A stretch of DNA of 64,000 bases from Rhodococcus sp. Leaf247. Lineage in GTDB: Bacteria; Actinomycetota; Actinomycetes; Mycobacteriales; Mycobacteriaceae. The notes beneath the pieces were generated by a model that did not search any database, had not been told where the DNA came from, and was given only the letters and a program-made list of their open reading frames with translations. Below are positions 42,930 to 51,698 of the stretch, piece after piece (the stretch's first letter is position 1; every line of letters begins with the position of its first letter). The DNA is taken from the NCBI RefSeq assembly GCF_001426185.1, contig NZ_LMRP01000002.1, positions 157 through 64,156 of the forward strand, written 5' to 3'. Made by a program: the position numbers and the translations under genes.

Positions 42930-44248
42930 GCGGTGTCGGTACCGGTCGGCGCGTCGGGGGTGCCGTCGGCGACGGGCTTGGCGGTGCCGGTGGTGGCCGT
43001 GGCGGTGTCGTCCAGGGTGACGTCGTCCTCCCGGCCGGGTGTGCGCAGGTTCCACTTCTTGATGACGAAGCTGAAGAGGACGTAGTAGATGACCGCGTAG
43101 ACGAGGCCGATCGGGATCAGAAGCCATGCCTTGGTGGCGATTCCGTAGTTGAGCAGGTAGTCGATACCGCCCGCGGAGAAGAAGAAGCCGTCATGGATAC
43201 CGAGGGCGTTGGTCAGCGCCATCGACGTTCCCGTGAGCACCGCGTGCACGATGTACAGCGGCCAGGCGACGAACATGAACGAGTACTCGAGCGGCTCGGT
43301 GATGCCGGTGACGAACGCGGTGAGACCGGTGGAGAGCATGATGCCGCCGACGAGCTTCTTCTGCGACGGCTTGGCGTTGCGGTAGATCGCGAACGCCGCG
43401 GCAGGGAGCGCGAACATCATGATGGGGAAGAAGCCGGTCATGAAGACTCCGGCGCTGGGATCCCCGGCGAAGAAGCGGTTCAGGTCGCCTCGGACGATCT
43501 GGCCGCTCGCGTCGGTGTAGTCGCCCACCAGGAACCAGACGACCGAGTTCAGGATGTGGTGCAGACCGGTGGGGATGAGCATCCGGTTGGCGAATCCGTA
43601 GATACCGCTGCCGACCACCGAATGGTCGGCGACCGTGTTGCCCACCCAGTTCAGCGCGCTGAAGAACAGCGGGTAGATGAACGACATGATCACGGCGACA
43701 AAGAGACCCGTGACGGCGGTGAGAATGGGAACGAGGCGCCGACCGCTGAAGAATCCGAGGTAGTCGGGCAGCTTCTGACGGTAGAAGCGTTGCCACAACA
43801 TGGCGGACAGCAGACCGATGACGATGCCGGCGAGCACGCCGTAGTCGATGACGGCGGGGTCGCCGTTCGCGTCCACCTCACCGTCGAGCACGACCGGGGA
43901 CATGGCCGTGAACACGCCGTCCACCACCATGTATCCGACGACTGCGGCCAGGGCCGTGGATCCGTCCGCCTTCTTCGCCCAGCCGATCGCGATGCCGACT
44001 GCGAAGATGAGGGGCAACCAGGTGAAGACCGCCTGGCCGGCCGCCGAGATCACGGAGGCCGTGGTCTCGAGTGGTGCGAAGCGACCGAGGAGGTCGGGCT
44101 GACCGATGCGGAGCAGGATGCCGGCTGCGGGAAGCACCGCGATGGGCAGCATGAGGCTGCGACCGAAGCGCTGCAGCCCTGCGAGAGCGCGGGAATCCTT
44201 CTGCGGGGGAGTTGCTGTCGGTGATTCGGAGGCAGTCTTGCCGGCCAT
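42926..44248 (-). CDS. nagE: PTS GlcNAc-type permease EIIC
   Basis: The 440-aa membrane protein is a glucose/GlcNAc-superfamily PTS EIIC domain without fused EIIA or EIIB. 'RSLMLPIAVLPAAGILLRIG' starts the transport domain, 'LLIPTGLHHILNS'-like sequence is 'MLIPTGLHHILNSVVWFLVG', and the substrate-binding motif is 'TGITEPLEYSFMFVAWPLY'. The C-terminal 45 residues are a Thr/Asp-rich tail. With nagA and nagB downstream, GlcNAc is the likely sugar. The matching EIIB and EIIA genes are divergent, 149 bp away. Confidence 0.92.
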   Translation of the reverse strand: MAGKTASESPTATPPQKDSRALAGLQRFGRSLMLPIAVLPAAGILLRIGQPDLLGRFAPLETTASVISAAGQAVFTWLPLIFAVGIAIGWAKKADGSTALAAVVGYMVVDGVFTAMSPVVLDGEVDANGDPAVIDYGVLAGIVIGLLSAMLWQRFYRQKLPDYLGFFSGRRLVPILTAVTGLFVAVIMSFIYPLFFSALNWVGNTVADHSVVGSGIYGFANRMLIPTGLHHILNSVVWFLVGDYTDASGQIVRGDLNRFFAGDPSAGVFMTGFFPIMMFALPAAAFAIYRNAKPSQKKLVGGIMLSTGLTAFVTGITEPLEYSFMFVAWPLYIVHAVLTGTSMALTNALGIHDGFFFSAGGIDYLLNYGIATKAWLLIPIGLVYAVIYYVLFSFVIKKWNLRTPGREDDVTLDDTATATTGTAKPVADGTPDAPTGTDTA

Positions 44249-44302
44249 GGCAACCTTCTTCTCGTCGAATGTTGTGGACCGGTTCCGTCACGGGTACTGT
44301 CC

Positions 44303-44312
44303 GGTCATAACC
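44303..44312. promoter_or_regulatory. Candidate GntR/DasR-type operator
   Basis: GGTCATAACC is a palindrome with GGT/ACC arms in the intergenic region between the EIIC and EIIB genes. On the other strand it reads ACTGGTTATGACCGG, which resembles the DasR/NagR site consensus TGGTCTAGACCA at 8 of 12 positions. A second TGGT half-site (TGGTC, minus strand) lies about 20 bp to the right. Binding by the GntR gene at 46.0-46.8 kb is an inference. Confidence 0.45.
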
Positions 44313-44397
44313 AGTTGTAGTTTGACCAGGTGGAAGCCTGATGTCAAACGCTGAATGTGAGCACGCCCACCCGAACATCTCACCGAAGGAGCACTGC

Positions 44398-44628
44398 ATG
44401 TCCAAGGCGGAGGCCATCGTCGCCGGGCTCGGAGGAGCCGGCAACATCGTGGAGATCGAAGCGTGTATCACCCGACTCCGCACCGAGGTCAAGGACGGGT
44501 CGTTGGTGAACGAGGCGGCTCTCAAAGCCGCGGGAGCCCATGGCGTGTTCCACAAGGGCACGGCCGTGCAGGTGATCGTCGGACCCGAGGCCGACAACCT
44601 CGCCGAGGACATCGACGACATCCTGTGA
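44398..44628 (+). CDS. PTS EIIB (glucose/GlcNAc family)
   Basis: This 76-aa free-standing EIIB domain carries phosphate from EIIA to the sugar through Cys23 in 'EIEACITRLRTEVKD'. The rest ('ALKAAGAHGVFHKGTAVQVI') fits the GlcNAc/glucose EIIB fold. The ATG at 44398 is preferred over one 19 codons upstream because AAGGAG precedes it and the length fits. Confidence 0.94.
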   Translation: MSKAEAIVAGLGGAGNIVEIEACITRLRTEVKDGSLVNEAALKAAGAHGVFHKGTAVQVIVGPEADNLAEDIDDIL

Positions 44629-45083
44629 CCGAGACTGCCGTGGGCAGCCCGCTCGCGGGCACCGTCATCTCACTCGCCGACGTACCGGATCCGGTGTTCT
44701 CGTCCCAGATGGTGGGGGCCGGCGTGGCCGTCAGACCCGCTCCGGCGACCGGGATGATCGACGTCCACTCCCCCGTGTCCGGCCGCATACTCAAACTGCA
44801 CCCGCACGCGTTCGTGGTCATGACAGCGGACAAGCGCGGCGTCCTGGTGCACGTCGGTATCGACACCGTCAAGATGAAGGGCGTCGGGTTCGAACTGGTT
44901 GCGGCAGAGAAGGACACCGTGACTGCCGGCGACGTCGTGGTGCGTTACGACCCGGCGGCGGTCGCCGCCGCGGGTTACGACGACGTGTGCCCCGTCGTAC
45001 TGATGGACTCGCCGGCGGACTCGATCGTCACGTCGTCCGTCGGCGAGTCGGTCGCGGTGGGCGACACGCTGTACGCCCTCTGA
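44625..45083 (+). CDS. PTS EIIA (Crr/glucose type)
   Basis: The 152-aa EIIA-Glc-like protein takes phosphate from HPr on His76 in 'RGVLVHVGIDTVKMKG'; His61 in 'KLHPHAFVVMT' is the second active-site histidine. The GTG start overlaps the EIIB stop as GTGA. Together with EIIB and the EIIC gene it makes a complete GlcNAc-type enzyme II from three separate genes. Confidence 0.95.
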   Translation: MTETAVGSPLAGTVISLADVPDPVFSSQMVGAGVAVRPAPATGMIDVHSPVSGRILKLHPHAFVVMTADKRGVLVHVGIDTVKMKGVGFELVAAEKDTVTAGDVVVRYDPAAVAAAGYDDVCPVVLMDSPADSIVTSSVGESVAVGDTLYAL

Positions 45084-45090
45084 ACGGCAC

Positions 45091-45138
45091 TCAGGCGCTC
45101 AGGCGCTCAGGCGCTCAGGCGCTCAGGCGCTCAGGCGA
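45091..45138. repeat. Octamer tandem repeat (TCAGGCGC x6)
   Basis: Six head-to-tail copies of an 8-bp unit TCAGGCGC, the last ending in A, lie just after the EIIA stop. The final copy contains the stop codon of the convergent SDR gene. Because the array lies outside or at the very end of coding regions, copy-number change should not alter the proteins unless the SDR stop is lost. The arrangement suggests replication slippage. Confidence 0.9.
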
Positions 45139-45976
45139 GGCCGACCAGCTTCTCGGACTCCGTCCACAGGCCGTCGACGATTCCCGGCTTGTCGATCTGC
45201 CCGTTGACGCGGCCGCGAGCGCTGTTGCGGCTGTAGTAGATTCCCGAGATCTCGGCGTCGGAACGGTCGGCGGCCAGCGCCACCAACGGCTCGGCACCGG
45301 ACTCGGCGCTGATGGACATCGCGTACTTGAGCGGAGTGCGGTAGATGAGCCGGAACAGCACGTTGTCGTGGCCGAAGTTGCTGCGCACAGCGCCGGGATG
45401 CACGGCGACAGAGGTGATGTTCCGATCGGCCCAGCGCGCCGTGGCGCCGTAGGTGAAGCCGATGTTCATCAGTTTGCTGGTGCAGTACGCACGGAACTCG
45501 GCCGGCGACGACGCGTCGAACGCGATGTCCTGCAGGTCGATCCGACCGCCGAGGTTCCCCACGGACGACGTGTTGACGATGCGGCTCCCCGCACTCCCGC
45601 CGAGACGGTCGAGGAGCAGGTGAGTGAGCAGGAACGGTGACAGGTGATTGATCTGGACGTTCGGTTCGTGACCCTCGGCCGTGCGGTTCTTCGGATCGAA
45701 CGTTCCGCCCGCGTTGTTCAGCAGGACGTCGATGTGGTCGACGGAGTTCGAGATCTCCTCCGCGACCCGCCGCACGTCGTCGAACGAGGCGAAATCGGCG
45801 ACGAACGACCGGCCACCGATCTCGGACGCTGCAGCGGCTGTCTTCTCCGGTGACCGCCCCACGATCAGCACGTCGGCACCGCGCCCGGCCAGCGTCCTCG
45901 CGGCGATCTTCCCGATTCCGTCGCTCGCTCCTGTCACGACGATGGTGCGACCTGTCAACGAACTGGAACTGGGCAC
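45131..45976 (-). CDS. Short-chain dehydrogenase (retinol-dehydrogenase-like)
   Basis: This 281-aa SDR has 'IVVTGASDGIGKIAARTLAG', 'NNAGGTF', 'NTSSVGNLGG' and the catalytic YxxxK in 'AYCTSKLMNIGFTYG'. The length and 'HPGAVRSNFG' are typical of the retinol dehydrogenase-like group. The GTG at 45976 has GGAAGG just upstream. It follows the GntR regulator gene by 55 bp on the same strand, so the two may be cotranscribed. Its stop lies in the octamer repeat. Confidence 0.85.
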   Translation of the reverse strand: MPSSSSLTGRTIVVTGASDGIGKIAARTLAGRGADVLIVGRSPEKTAAAASEIGGRSFVADFASFDDVRRVAEEISNSVDHIDVLLNNAGGTFDPKNRTAEGHEPNVQINHLSPFLLTHLLLDRLGGSAGSRIVNTSSVGNLGGRIDLQDIAFDASSPAEFRAYCTSKLMNIGFTYGATARWADRNITSVAVHPGAVRSNFGHDNVLFRLIYRTPLKYAMSISAESGAEPLVALAADRSDAEISGIYYSRNSARGRVNGQIDKPGIVDGLWTESEKLVGLA

Positions 45977-46031
45977 GGGGGACCTTCCGGTCTGCAGAGG
46001 GTGAGCGGTCCCCCCGAGTCTACGAGGCCTG

Positions 46032-46778
46032 TCAGCGACGCTGCGGCCGCCGACCGCCCTGGACCTCCATCGTGAGTTGATATCTGTCGCAGCGATACCA
46101 GCTCTCGGTGTGCTCGACCGGACGCTCGCCGCCGAAGGAGACGCGGTCGAAGTACAACACCGGCGCGCCGCGCTTCGTGCCGAGAAGCGTGGCCGTGTCG
46201 TTGTCGGCAGCCATGGCGCTGACCGTCTGTTCCGCCCGGTCGATCGTGACGTCGTAGTGCGAGGACATGGCGTCGTAGATCGACCTGCTGAGATCGAGGT
46301 CGACGAGCCCGGGCAGCACGGTCGGGTCGAACCAGCCGTCGTCGACGCTGACCGGTTCGCCGTCCGCCAGCCGGAGTCGCTTGATGTGATACGCCTTGCC
46401 ACCGTCGGACAGGTTGAGCGCCCGCGCCGTTGCGGCGGACGGGTCCTCGAGGCGAGCGAACAGAACGACCGTCGTCGGTTCGAGACCCTGGGCGCGCATC
46501 TCCTCGGAGAACGACGCCAGATGGAGCCGGGACTGGACCGGGCGGCTGGCGACGAACGTCCCCTTGCCGCGTACCCGGACGACGTGGCCTTCGTTGACCA
46601 GCTGACCGATGGCCTCGCGCACGGTGATCCGGCTGACGCCGTAGTCCTCCATCAGGCGCCGCTCGCTGGGCATCAGATCGCCGGGCTGGAGTTCCTTGGT
46701 GCACCGGTGCAGCAGGATCGTGCGGAGCTGCTCGTGCTTGGGCACGGCACTGTCGCGAAGGTGGACGGGCATCACCAC
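46032..46778 (-). CDS. GntR/HutC-family regulator (DasR/NagR-like)
   Basis: The 248-aa regulator has an N-terminal GntR winged helix ('MPSERRLMEDYGVSRITVRE') and a C-terminal UTRA effector domain (about 90-240, 'LHLASFSEEMRAQGLEPTT', 'SWYRCDRYQLTMEVQ'). DasR/NagR members bind phosphorylated amino sugars, which fits the nag/PTS genes 1-2 kb away. Tandem GTG codons at 46778 have GGGAG eight bases upstream; ATG 46772 is the alternative. A palindrome GGAC-TG-GTCC at 46812-46821 in the divergent gap could be an autoregulatory site. Confidence 0.87.
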   Translation of the reverse strand: MVMPVHLRDSAVPKHEQLRTILLHRCTKELQPGDLMPSERRLMEDYGVSRITVREAIGQLVNEGHVVRVRGKGTFVASRPVQSRLHLASFSEEMRAQGLEPTTVVLFARLEDPSAATARALNLSDGGKAYHIKRLRLADGEPVSVDDGWFDPTVLPGLVDLDLSRSIYDAMSSHYDVTIDRAEQTVSAMAADNDTATLLGTKRGAPVLYFDRVSFGGERPVEHTESWYRCDRYQLTMEVQGGRRPQRR

Positions 46779-46912
46779 GGCGTGTACTCCCGGATTGTCT
46801 GCGCGAGCGGTACGGACTGGTCCCGTCCAACTTACTACCGTGGCCATGACGCGCGCGCCTTTTGCGCACCCTGGGATACGCGAAAGGCGCACGGGGATGG
46901 AATCCTCACCCC

Positions 46913-47353
46913 ATGAGCGAGAGCGCCGTTCCGTCTGCAGCCGACTGTCCCGTCCTGTGGCCCGTGGCCACCCGCTGGGAGGACAACGACCACTACGGGC
47001 ACGTCAACAACGTCACCTACTACTCGTACTTCGACACCGCGGTGAACGGGTGGCTCATGAAGAGCACCGGCCTCGACATCCGCGCCCTTCCGGCGATCGG
47101 TGTGGTGGCCGAAACGTCCTGCACGTTTCTCAGCCAACTGAGCTTTCCCGACGACCTGCAGGTGGGTATCGCCGTCGAGCGGCTCGGGAACACCTCGATC
47201 GTGTACGCGCTGAGCATCTTCCGTGTCGACGACGACGGTCTCACTCCGGCGGCCGTGGGGCGGTTCGTACACGTGTACGTCGACGCGGTGACCCGGCGCC
47301 CGGTACCGGTCCCTGCCGAGATCCGCACGGTCGTCGAGGCGCTCGGGCGGTGA
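46913..47353 (+). CDS. Hotdog-fold acyl-CoA thioesterase
   Basis: The 146-aa protein is of the 4-hydroxybenzoyl-CoA thioesterase family. The hallmark 'RWEDNDHYGHVNNVTYYSYF' contains the catalytic Asp26. A longer frame upstream exists but the ATG at 46913 gives normal family length. It overlaps the following transporter gene by GTGA, which suggests a joint role in aromatic or acyl-CoA metabolism. Confidence 0.88.
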   Translation: MSESAVPSAADCPVLWPVATRWEDNDHYGHVNNVTYYSYFDTAVNGWLMKSTGLDIRALPAIGVVAETSCTFLSQLSFPDDLQVGIAVERLGNTSIVYALSIFRVDDDGLTPAAVGRFVHVYVDAVTRRPVPVPAEIRTVVEALGR

Positions 47354-48576
47354 CCGAGCCGGGGCGGGTGTCCCTCGCGCTGCCGATCGGCGCGGGGGTG
47401 GTCACCGCGCTCGTCGGATTCACCAGCTCGTTCGCGGTGGTCCTCACCGGCCTCCGATCCGTGGGTGCCAGCGAGGCGCAGGCCGCCTCCGGGCTCTTCG
47501 CCATGTCTCTGGTGATGGCGCTGGGAATCACCGGTCTCGCACTGCGCTACCGCATTCCGATCACCCTCGCGTGGTCGACACCCGGGGCCGCTCTGCTGGC
47601 GGGCACGGGAGCGGTTGTGGGCGGGTGGCCCGCCGCCGTCGGGGCATTCGTCACCGTCGGCCTCGCCATCGTGCTGACCGGCGTGTGGTCCGGCCTCGGA
47701 CGCGTCATCGCGTCCATTCCCGTCCCGCTGGCGCAGGCGATGCTGGCCGGCGTCATCCTGCCGCTGTGCATCGAGCCCGTGCGCGCCCTGGCGGACAACC
47801 CCGCAGCGGTTGCGCCCGTCGTGCTCACGTGGATCGTCTTCCTGCGCCTGTCACCGCGGTGGGCGGTCCCGGCGGCGTTCGCCGTAGCTGCTGTCGTCAT
47901 CGGGATCTCGTTGATCACGAACGGCAGCGCGGTGGACGCCCGATCGTTGCTGCCGAGCCTCGACCTCGTCGCACCCACCTGGACGTGGCAGGCGCTCGTC
48001 GGCATCGCTCTGCCGCTCTACATCGTGACGATGGCGTCGCAGAACATCCCGGGCACGGCTGTCATGGCCTCGTTCGGGTACACCGTGCCGTGGCGAGCGG
48101 CGATGACCGTCACCGGCGTCGGTACGGCCGTCACGGCGCCGGCCGGTGTGCACGCCGTGAACCTCGCGGCGATCAGTGCCGCCTTGGCGGCCGCGCCCGA
48201 CGCCCACCCGGACAAGGATCGTCGATGGATCGCTGCGGTGTCCGCCGGCGCGTCCTACCTCGTCCTGGCGGTCGCGTCCGCAGCACTGGCCACGCTCGTC
48301 GCCTTGGCCCCGGCCGGCATCGTCGAAACCGTTGCCGGACTGGCCTTGCTGGCCACACTGGCGGCGTCGCTCGCAGCGGCACTCGGCGACGAGGCCGAAC
48401 GCCTCCCTGCTGCCATCACCTTCGTGGTGGCGGCATCGGGCGTCGGCATCGCCGGGATCGGATCGGCCTTCTGGGCCCTCGTTCTCGGACTCGTCGTCCG
48501 CATCGGTCTGTCACGCACGCCGGTAAGTATCAGAGGATCCCGGCCGACTCCGCCGTCGACACCGCCCGCGCGATGA
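47350..48576 (+). CDS. BenE-type benzoate/proton symporter homologue
   Basis: The 408-aa membrane protein with about twelve hydrophobic segments belongs to the BenE/NCS2-like family. 'SLALPIGAGVVTALVGFTSS', 'PITLAWSTPGAALLAGTG', 'IPVPLAQAMLAGVILPLC' and 'YIVTMASQNIPGTAVMASFG' match BenE motifs. The GTG start overlaps the thioesterase stop. Its last 16 codons overlap the convergent phosphotransferase gene. No benzoate-degradation genes are in the window, so the substrate is open. Confidence 0.87.
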   Translation: MTEPGRVSLALPIGAGVVTALVGFTSSFAVVLTGLRSVGASEAQAASGLFAMSLVMALGITGLALRYRIPITLAWSTPGAALLAGTGAVVGGWPAAVGAFVTVGLAIVLTGVWSGLGRVIASIPVPLAQAMLAGVILPLCIEPVRALADNPAAVAPVVLTWIVFLRLSPRWAVPAAFAVAAVVIGISLITNGSAVDARSLLPSLDLVAPTWTWQALVGIALPLYIVTMASQNIPGTAVMASFGYTVPWRAAMTVTGVGTAVTAPAGVHAVNLAAISAALAAAPDAHPDKDRRWIAAVSAGASYLVLAVASAALATLVALAPAGIVETVAGLALLATLAASLAAALGDEAERLPAAITFVVAASGVGIAGIGSAFWALVLGLVVRIGLSRTPVSIRGSRPTPPSTPPAR

Positions 48577-49582
48577 TGCCGTCGACCAGGTCCGTGGTCG
48601 GCGAGCCGTCACGTGCCCGGTTGCGCTCGTCCTCGATGGCTCGACGCATGACGCCCTCGGCGATGATCGACAGTTTCCACAGCGCCAACGTGTGCCAGTA
48701 CCCCACGGACGACACGTCGCGCCCCGTGGTCCGTGCGTAGATCTCCACCAGATCGTCGCGCGACGGGAACCCGGGGAGAGTCGAGGACATGAACAGACCC
48801 GCCGCGCCGTCGTCCGACTGCGACCAATAGGCCAGCAACGCACCGACATCCGCCAGAGGATCACCGAGCGTGCACAGCTCCCAGTCGACCACCGCGACGA
48901 TCGCGTCGTCCACGTTGCTCTCACCGACTCCGCTGGTGATGATGTTGCTCAGATGGAAGTCGCCGTGCACCAGCGAGACCTCGGTCTGCTCCGGAGCCGA
49001 ATTCGCGAGCGCGGTGGCCAGGCGTTCGATGTCCGGGACGTCCCGCGTCTTCGACTGCGCCCACTGCGACGACCATCGCTTCAATTGCCGTGCAGCGTAG
49101 GGCTTGTGACTCGCCAGATCGGTGAGGCCGGTGCTGTCGAGATCGACCGCGTGGATCTTGCCGAGCGTGGCGGGCATGGCCTCACCGATCGTCCGACGAC
49201 GTGCCTGCGACAGCGTCTCCGCGACGGTCGGGCTGTCGATCACCAGCCCGTCCACATGGCTCATCAGGACCAGGGGAGCATCGGTGACCGCCGGATCGTC
49301 GGTCAGCGCGATCGTCGTCGGCACCGGAACGGCAGTCTGCTGCAAGGCCGACAGGATGCGGTACTCGCGAGCGACGTCGTGCGCCGACGCCAGCAGCGTG
49401 CCCAGCGGCGGACGCCGCAGCACCCACCGACCACCGGCGGCATCGCCGACGGCGAACGTCAGGTTGGACTGCCCGTTGCCGATGCGCTCGAAGGTCAGTG
49501 GCCCCGAGACCCCGATGTCGAGGCTCTCCATCCACGCCGTCACCGCGCCGTCGTCGAGGCCCGGTGTCGTTCCCGTCGTCAC
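48530..49582 (-). CDS. Phosphotransferase of APH/ACAD10-like type
   Basis: This 350-aa aminoglycoside-phosphotransferase-fold protein has the catalytic loop '[13 protein letters not shown]' and the metal site '[19 protein letters not shown]'. In mycolata such proteins occur with acyl-CoA dehydrogenases and are thought to phosphorylate hydroxyacyl-CoAs, as in ACAD10/ACAD11. It overlaps the acyl-CoA dehydrogenase gene by 4 bp. It is not likely to be a drug-resistance gene. Confidence 0.88.
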   Translation of the reverse strand: MTTGTTPGLDDGAVTAWMESLDIGVSGPLTFERIGNGQSNLTFAVGDAAGGRWVLRRPPLGTLLASAHDVAREYRILSALQQTAVPVPTTIALTDDPAVTDAPLVLMSHVDGLVIDSPTVAETLSQARRRTIGEAMPATLGKIHAVDLDSTGLTDLASHKPYAARQLKRWSSQWAQSKTRDVPDIERLATALANSAPEQTEVSLVHGDFHLSNIITSGVGESNVDDAIVAVVDWELCTLGDPLADVGALLAYWSQSDDGAAGLFMSSTLPGFPSRDDLVEIYARTTGRDVSSVGYWHTLALWKLSIIAEGVMRRAIEDERNRARDGSPTTDLVDGIIARAVSTAESAGIL

Positions 49583-50796
49583 TTGTCGATCTTCCGGTAG
49601 GGCGCGAGCTCGGTGCGTGCGATGGTCCGCTTGTGCACCTCGTCCGGACCGTCGGCGAGACGCAGCGTCCGCAGGTGGGCGTACATGCTGGCGAGCGGGA
49701 AGTCGTCGGAGACACCGCCGCCGCCGTGCACCTGGATGGCGCGGTCGACGATCTTCAGGGCCATCGCGGGCGCCGCGACCTTGATGGCCGCGATCTCCAC
49801 GCGTGCTTCCTTGTTGCTGAACTCGTCCATCATCCAGGCGGCCTTGAGCGTGAGGAGGCGGGCCATCTCGATGTCGATGCGGGCTTCGGCGATCCAGTCC
49901 TGGATGTTGGCCTGCGCCGCGATCGGCTTGCCGAACGCCACGCGGGACGACGCACGGTCACACATGAGTTCCAGTGCGCGCTCTGCCATTCCGATCGCAC
50001 GCATGCAGTGGTGGATACGGCCGGGGCCCAGTCGCGCCTGGCCGATCATGAAGCCGGCACCCGGTCCGGCGAGCACGTCCTTGCCGGGGACGCGAACGTT
50101 CTCGAACAGGACCTCGGCGTGACCCTCGCGGTCCTGGTATCCGAACACCGGCAGGCCGCGCAGGACGGTGACGCCGGGCGCGTCGATCGGCACGACCATC
50201 ATCGACTGCTGCTCGTACGTCGACGCCTCGGGCGCCGTCTTGCCCATGACGATCAGAACCTTGCAGTTCTGGTGCAAAGCGTTGGAAGTCCACCACTTCC
50301 GACCGTTCAGGATCCAGTCCTCGCCGTCGGCCACCATGGACATCGCGATGTTCGTCGCGTCGGAGCTGGCGACATCGGGCTCCGTCATGGCGAAGGCCGA
50401 GCGAATGGTGCCCTCGAGCAACGGGGCGAGCCACTTCTCCTTGTGCTCGTCCGTACCGAAGCGGGTGAACACCTCCATGTTGCCGGTGTCGGGTGCGGCG
50501 CAGTTACAGGCCTCGGGCGCGATCGCGGGGCTACGGCCCATGATCTCCGCGAGCGGCGCGTACTCTGCGTTGGTCAGACCGGGGCCGTAGGCGGGATCCG
50601 GGTGGAAGAGATTCCACAGGCCGCGAGACTTCGCGTCGGCCTTGAGTTCCTCGAGGATCGGCGGCTGGAAGTGCGGATCACCGGACTCCAGGATCTGCTG
50701 GGCGTAGACCGCCTCCGCCGGATAGACCTTCTCGTCCATGAACGCCAGCAGGCGCTGCTGGTAGTCCTTGCACCGGTCCGAGTACGCGAAATCCAT
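49579..50796 (-). CDS. Acyl-CoA dehydrogenase (ACAD10/11-like)
   Basis: The 405-aa flavoprotein resembles ACAD11-type dehydrogenases. Motifs are '[20 protein letters not shown]', '[20 protein letters not shown]' and '[20 protein letters not shown]'. The ATG at 50796 lies one base after the SDR stop; longer frames upstream enter the SDR. With the phosphotransferase it may break down 4-hydroxy fatty acyl-CoAs, as the animal ACAD10/11 pair does. Confidence 0.9.
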   Translation of the reverse strand: MDFAYSDRCKDYQQRLLAFMDEKVYPAEAVYAQQILESGDPHFQPPILEELKADAKSRGLWNLFHPDPAYGPGLTNAEYAPLAEIMGRSPAIAPEACNCAAPDTGNMEVFTRFGTDEHKEKWLAPLLEGTIRSAFAMTEPDVASSDATNIAMSMVADGEDWILNGRKWWTSNALHQNCKVLIVMGKTAPEASTYEQQSMMVVPIDAPGVTVLRGLPVFGYQDREGHAEVLFENVRVPGKDVLAGPGAGFMIGQARLGPGRIHHCMRAIGMAERALELMCDRASSRVAFGKPIAAQANIQDWIAEARIDIEMARLLTLKAAWMMDEFSNKEARVEIAAIKVAAPAMALKIVDRAIQVHGGGGVSDDFPLASMYAHLRTLRLADGPDEVHKRTIARTELAPYRKIDK

Positions 50797-50797
50797 G

Positions 50798-51628
50798 TCA
50801 GCGATCCTGTCCTGGCCGTGCGGCCGTCTCGAGTGAGGTCCGGTACCGACGCATCCCGGCGATCCACCGGTCGTAGTCGGCACTCTTGTGCGAGTAGAAC
50901 GTGAGCACCTCGGGGTGCGGGAGAACGAGGAACTTCTCGGTCTCCATCGCCTCGAGGACGATGCGAGCGACGTCCTCCGGTTCGAGGACGGTGCCGGCGC
51001 CGGTCACGGCGGACGCCGCCACCGAGGCACCCTCGGCGTCACTGTCGAAGCCCGAGTTCAGGAGTGCCGTGTTGACGCCCATCGGGCACAGGCAGCTCAC
51101 CGCGATGCCTTTGTCGCCGTAGGTGACCGACAGCCATTCGGCGAAGCCGACGGCCGCGTGCTTGGACACCGAGTAGGTGGCCGATCCGATCTGGGTGAGC
51201 AGCCCCGCCGCGGACGCGGTGGACAGGAAGTAGCCGTGCGTTCCGCGCTCGATCCACCGCGGGATCACCACGCGCGCAGCGCGCACATGGGCGAGCACGT
51301 TGACCGACAACGCGGTGTCCCAGGCGGCGTCGGTGCTGTCGAGCCCCATCCCTGCCGTCGTCCCGGCATTGGCGATGTAGATGTCGAGGGGCCCGAACGC
51401 CTCCTCGACCCGCTCGATCATCAGGGCGATCACCGCGTCGTCGGCGACATCGCCGCCGACGGCGATGCACCGCTCGCCCAGTCGCGCGGCGACCGCATCG
51501 GCGGCCGCGGCATCGAGATCGGCGACCAGGACCGAGTTCCCGGCCTCGACCAGAGCAGTGGCGAGGGCGGCACCGATCCCGGCGCCACCTCCCGTGACGA
51601 TGGCGACCTTGTCTGTGACCCGCATCAT
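50798..51628 (-). CDS. Short-chain dehydrogenase
   Basis: The 276-aa SDR has '[20 protein letters not shown]', '[13 protein letters not shown]', Ser in '[14 protein letters not shown]' and YxxxK in '[17 protein letters not shown]'. '[11 protein letters not shown]' after strand 2 suggests NAD(H). Two ATGs in a row start it; the second would be close to leaderless given the -10 element. It is first in the SDR-ACAD-phosphotransferase operon. Confidence 0.9.
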   Translation of the reverse strand: MMRVTDKVAIVTGGGAGIGAALATALVEAGNSVLVADLDAAAADAVAARLGERCIAVGGDVADDAVIALMIERVEEAFGPLDIYIANAGTTAGMGLDSTDAAWDTALSVNVLAHVRAARVVIPRWIERGTHGYFLSTASAAGLLTQIGSATYSVSKHAAVGFAEWLSVTYGDKGIAVSCLCPMGVNTALLNSGFDSDAEGASVAASAVTGAGTVLEPEDVARIVLEAMETEKFLVLPHPEVLTFYSHKSADYDRWIAGMRRYRTSLETAARPGQDR

Positions 51629-51632
51629 TCAG

Positions 51633-51638
51633 ATAGTA
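51633..51638 (-). promoter_or_regulatory. Candidate -10 of the SDR-ACAD-phosphotransferase operon
   Basis: TACTAT on the minus strand ends four bases before the first ATG and seven before the second. This would give a leaderless transcript. No good -35 is visible. Confidence 0.4.
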
Positions 51639-51674
51639 GGCATGCGGGGTCGGCGGCGGGCCCGCAGGGTCCAC

Positions 51675-51698
51675 GAACTCGAGGTCGACCTCGAGTTC
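51675..51698. repeat. Perfect 24-bp palindrome at the photolyase stop
   Basis: GAACTCGAGGTC is followed at once by its exact complement, with no spacer. The palindrome covers two bases of the photolyase stop codon and lies upstream of the SDR promoter. As RNA it would fold into a hairpin; as DNA it could bind a dimeric protein. There is no T-run after it. Confidence 0.8.

Noticed and set aside
48530..49582. Aminoglycoside resistance gene
   Set aside because: The APH fold is real, but the overlap with an acyl-CoA dehydrogenase and the '[11 protein letters not shown]' motif point to the ACAD-associated metabolic group.
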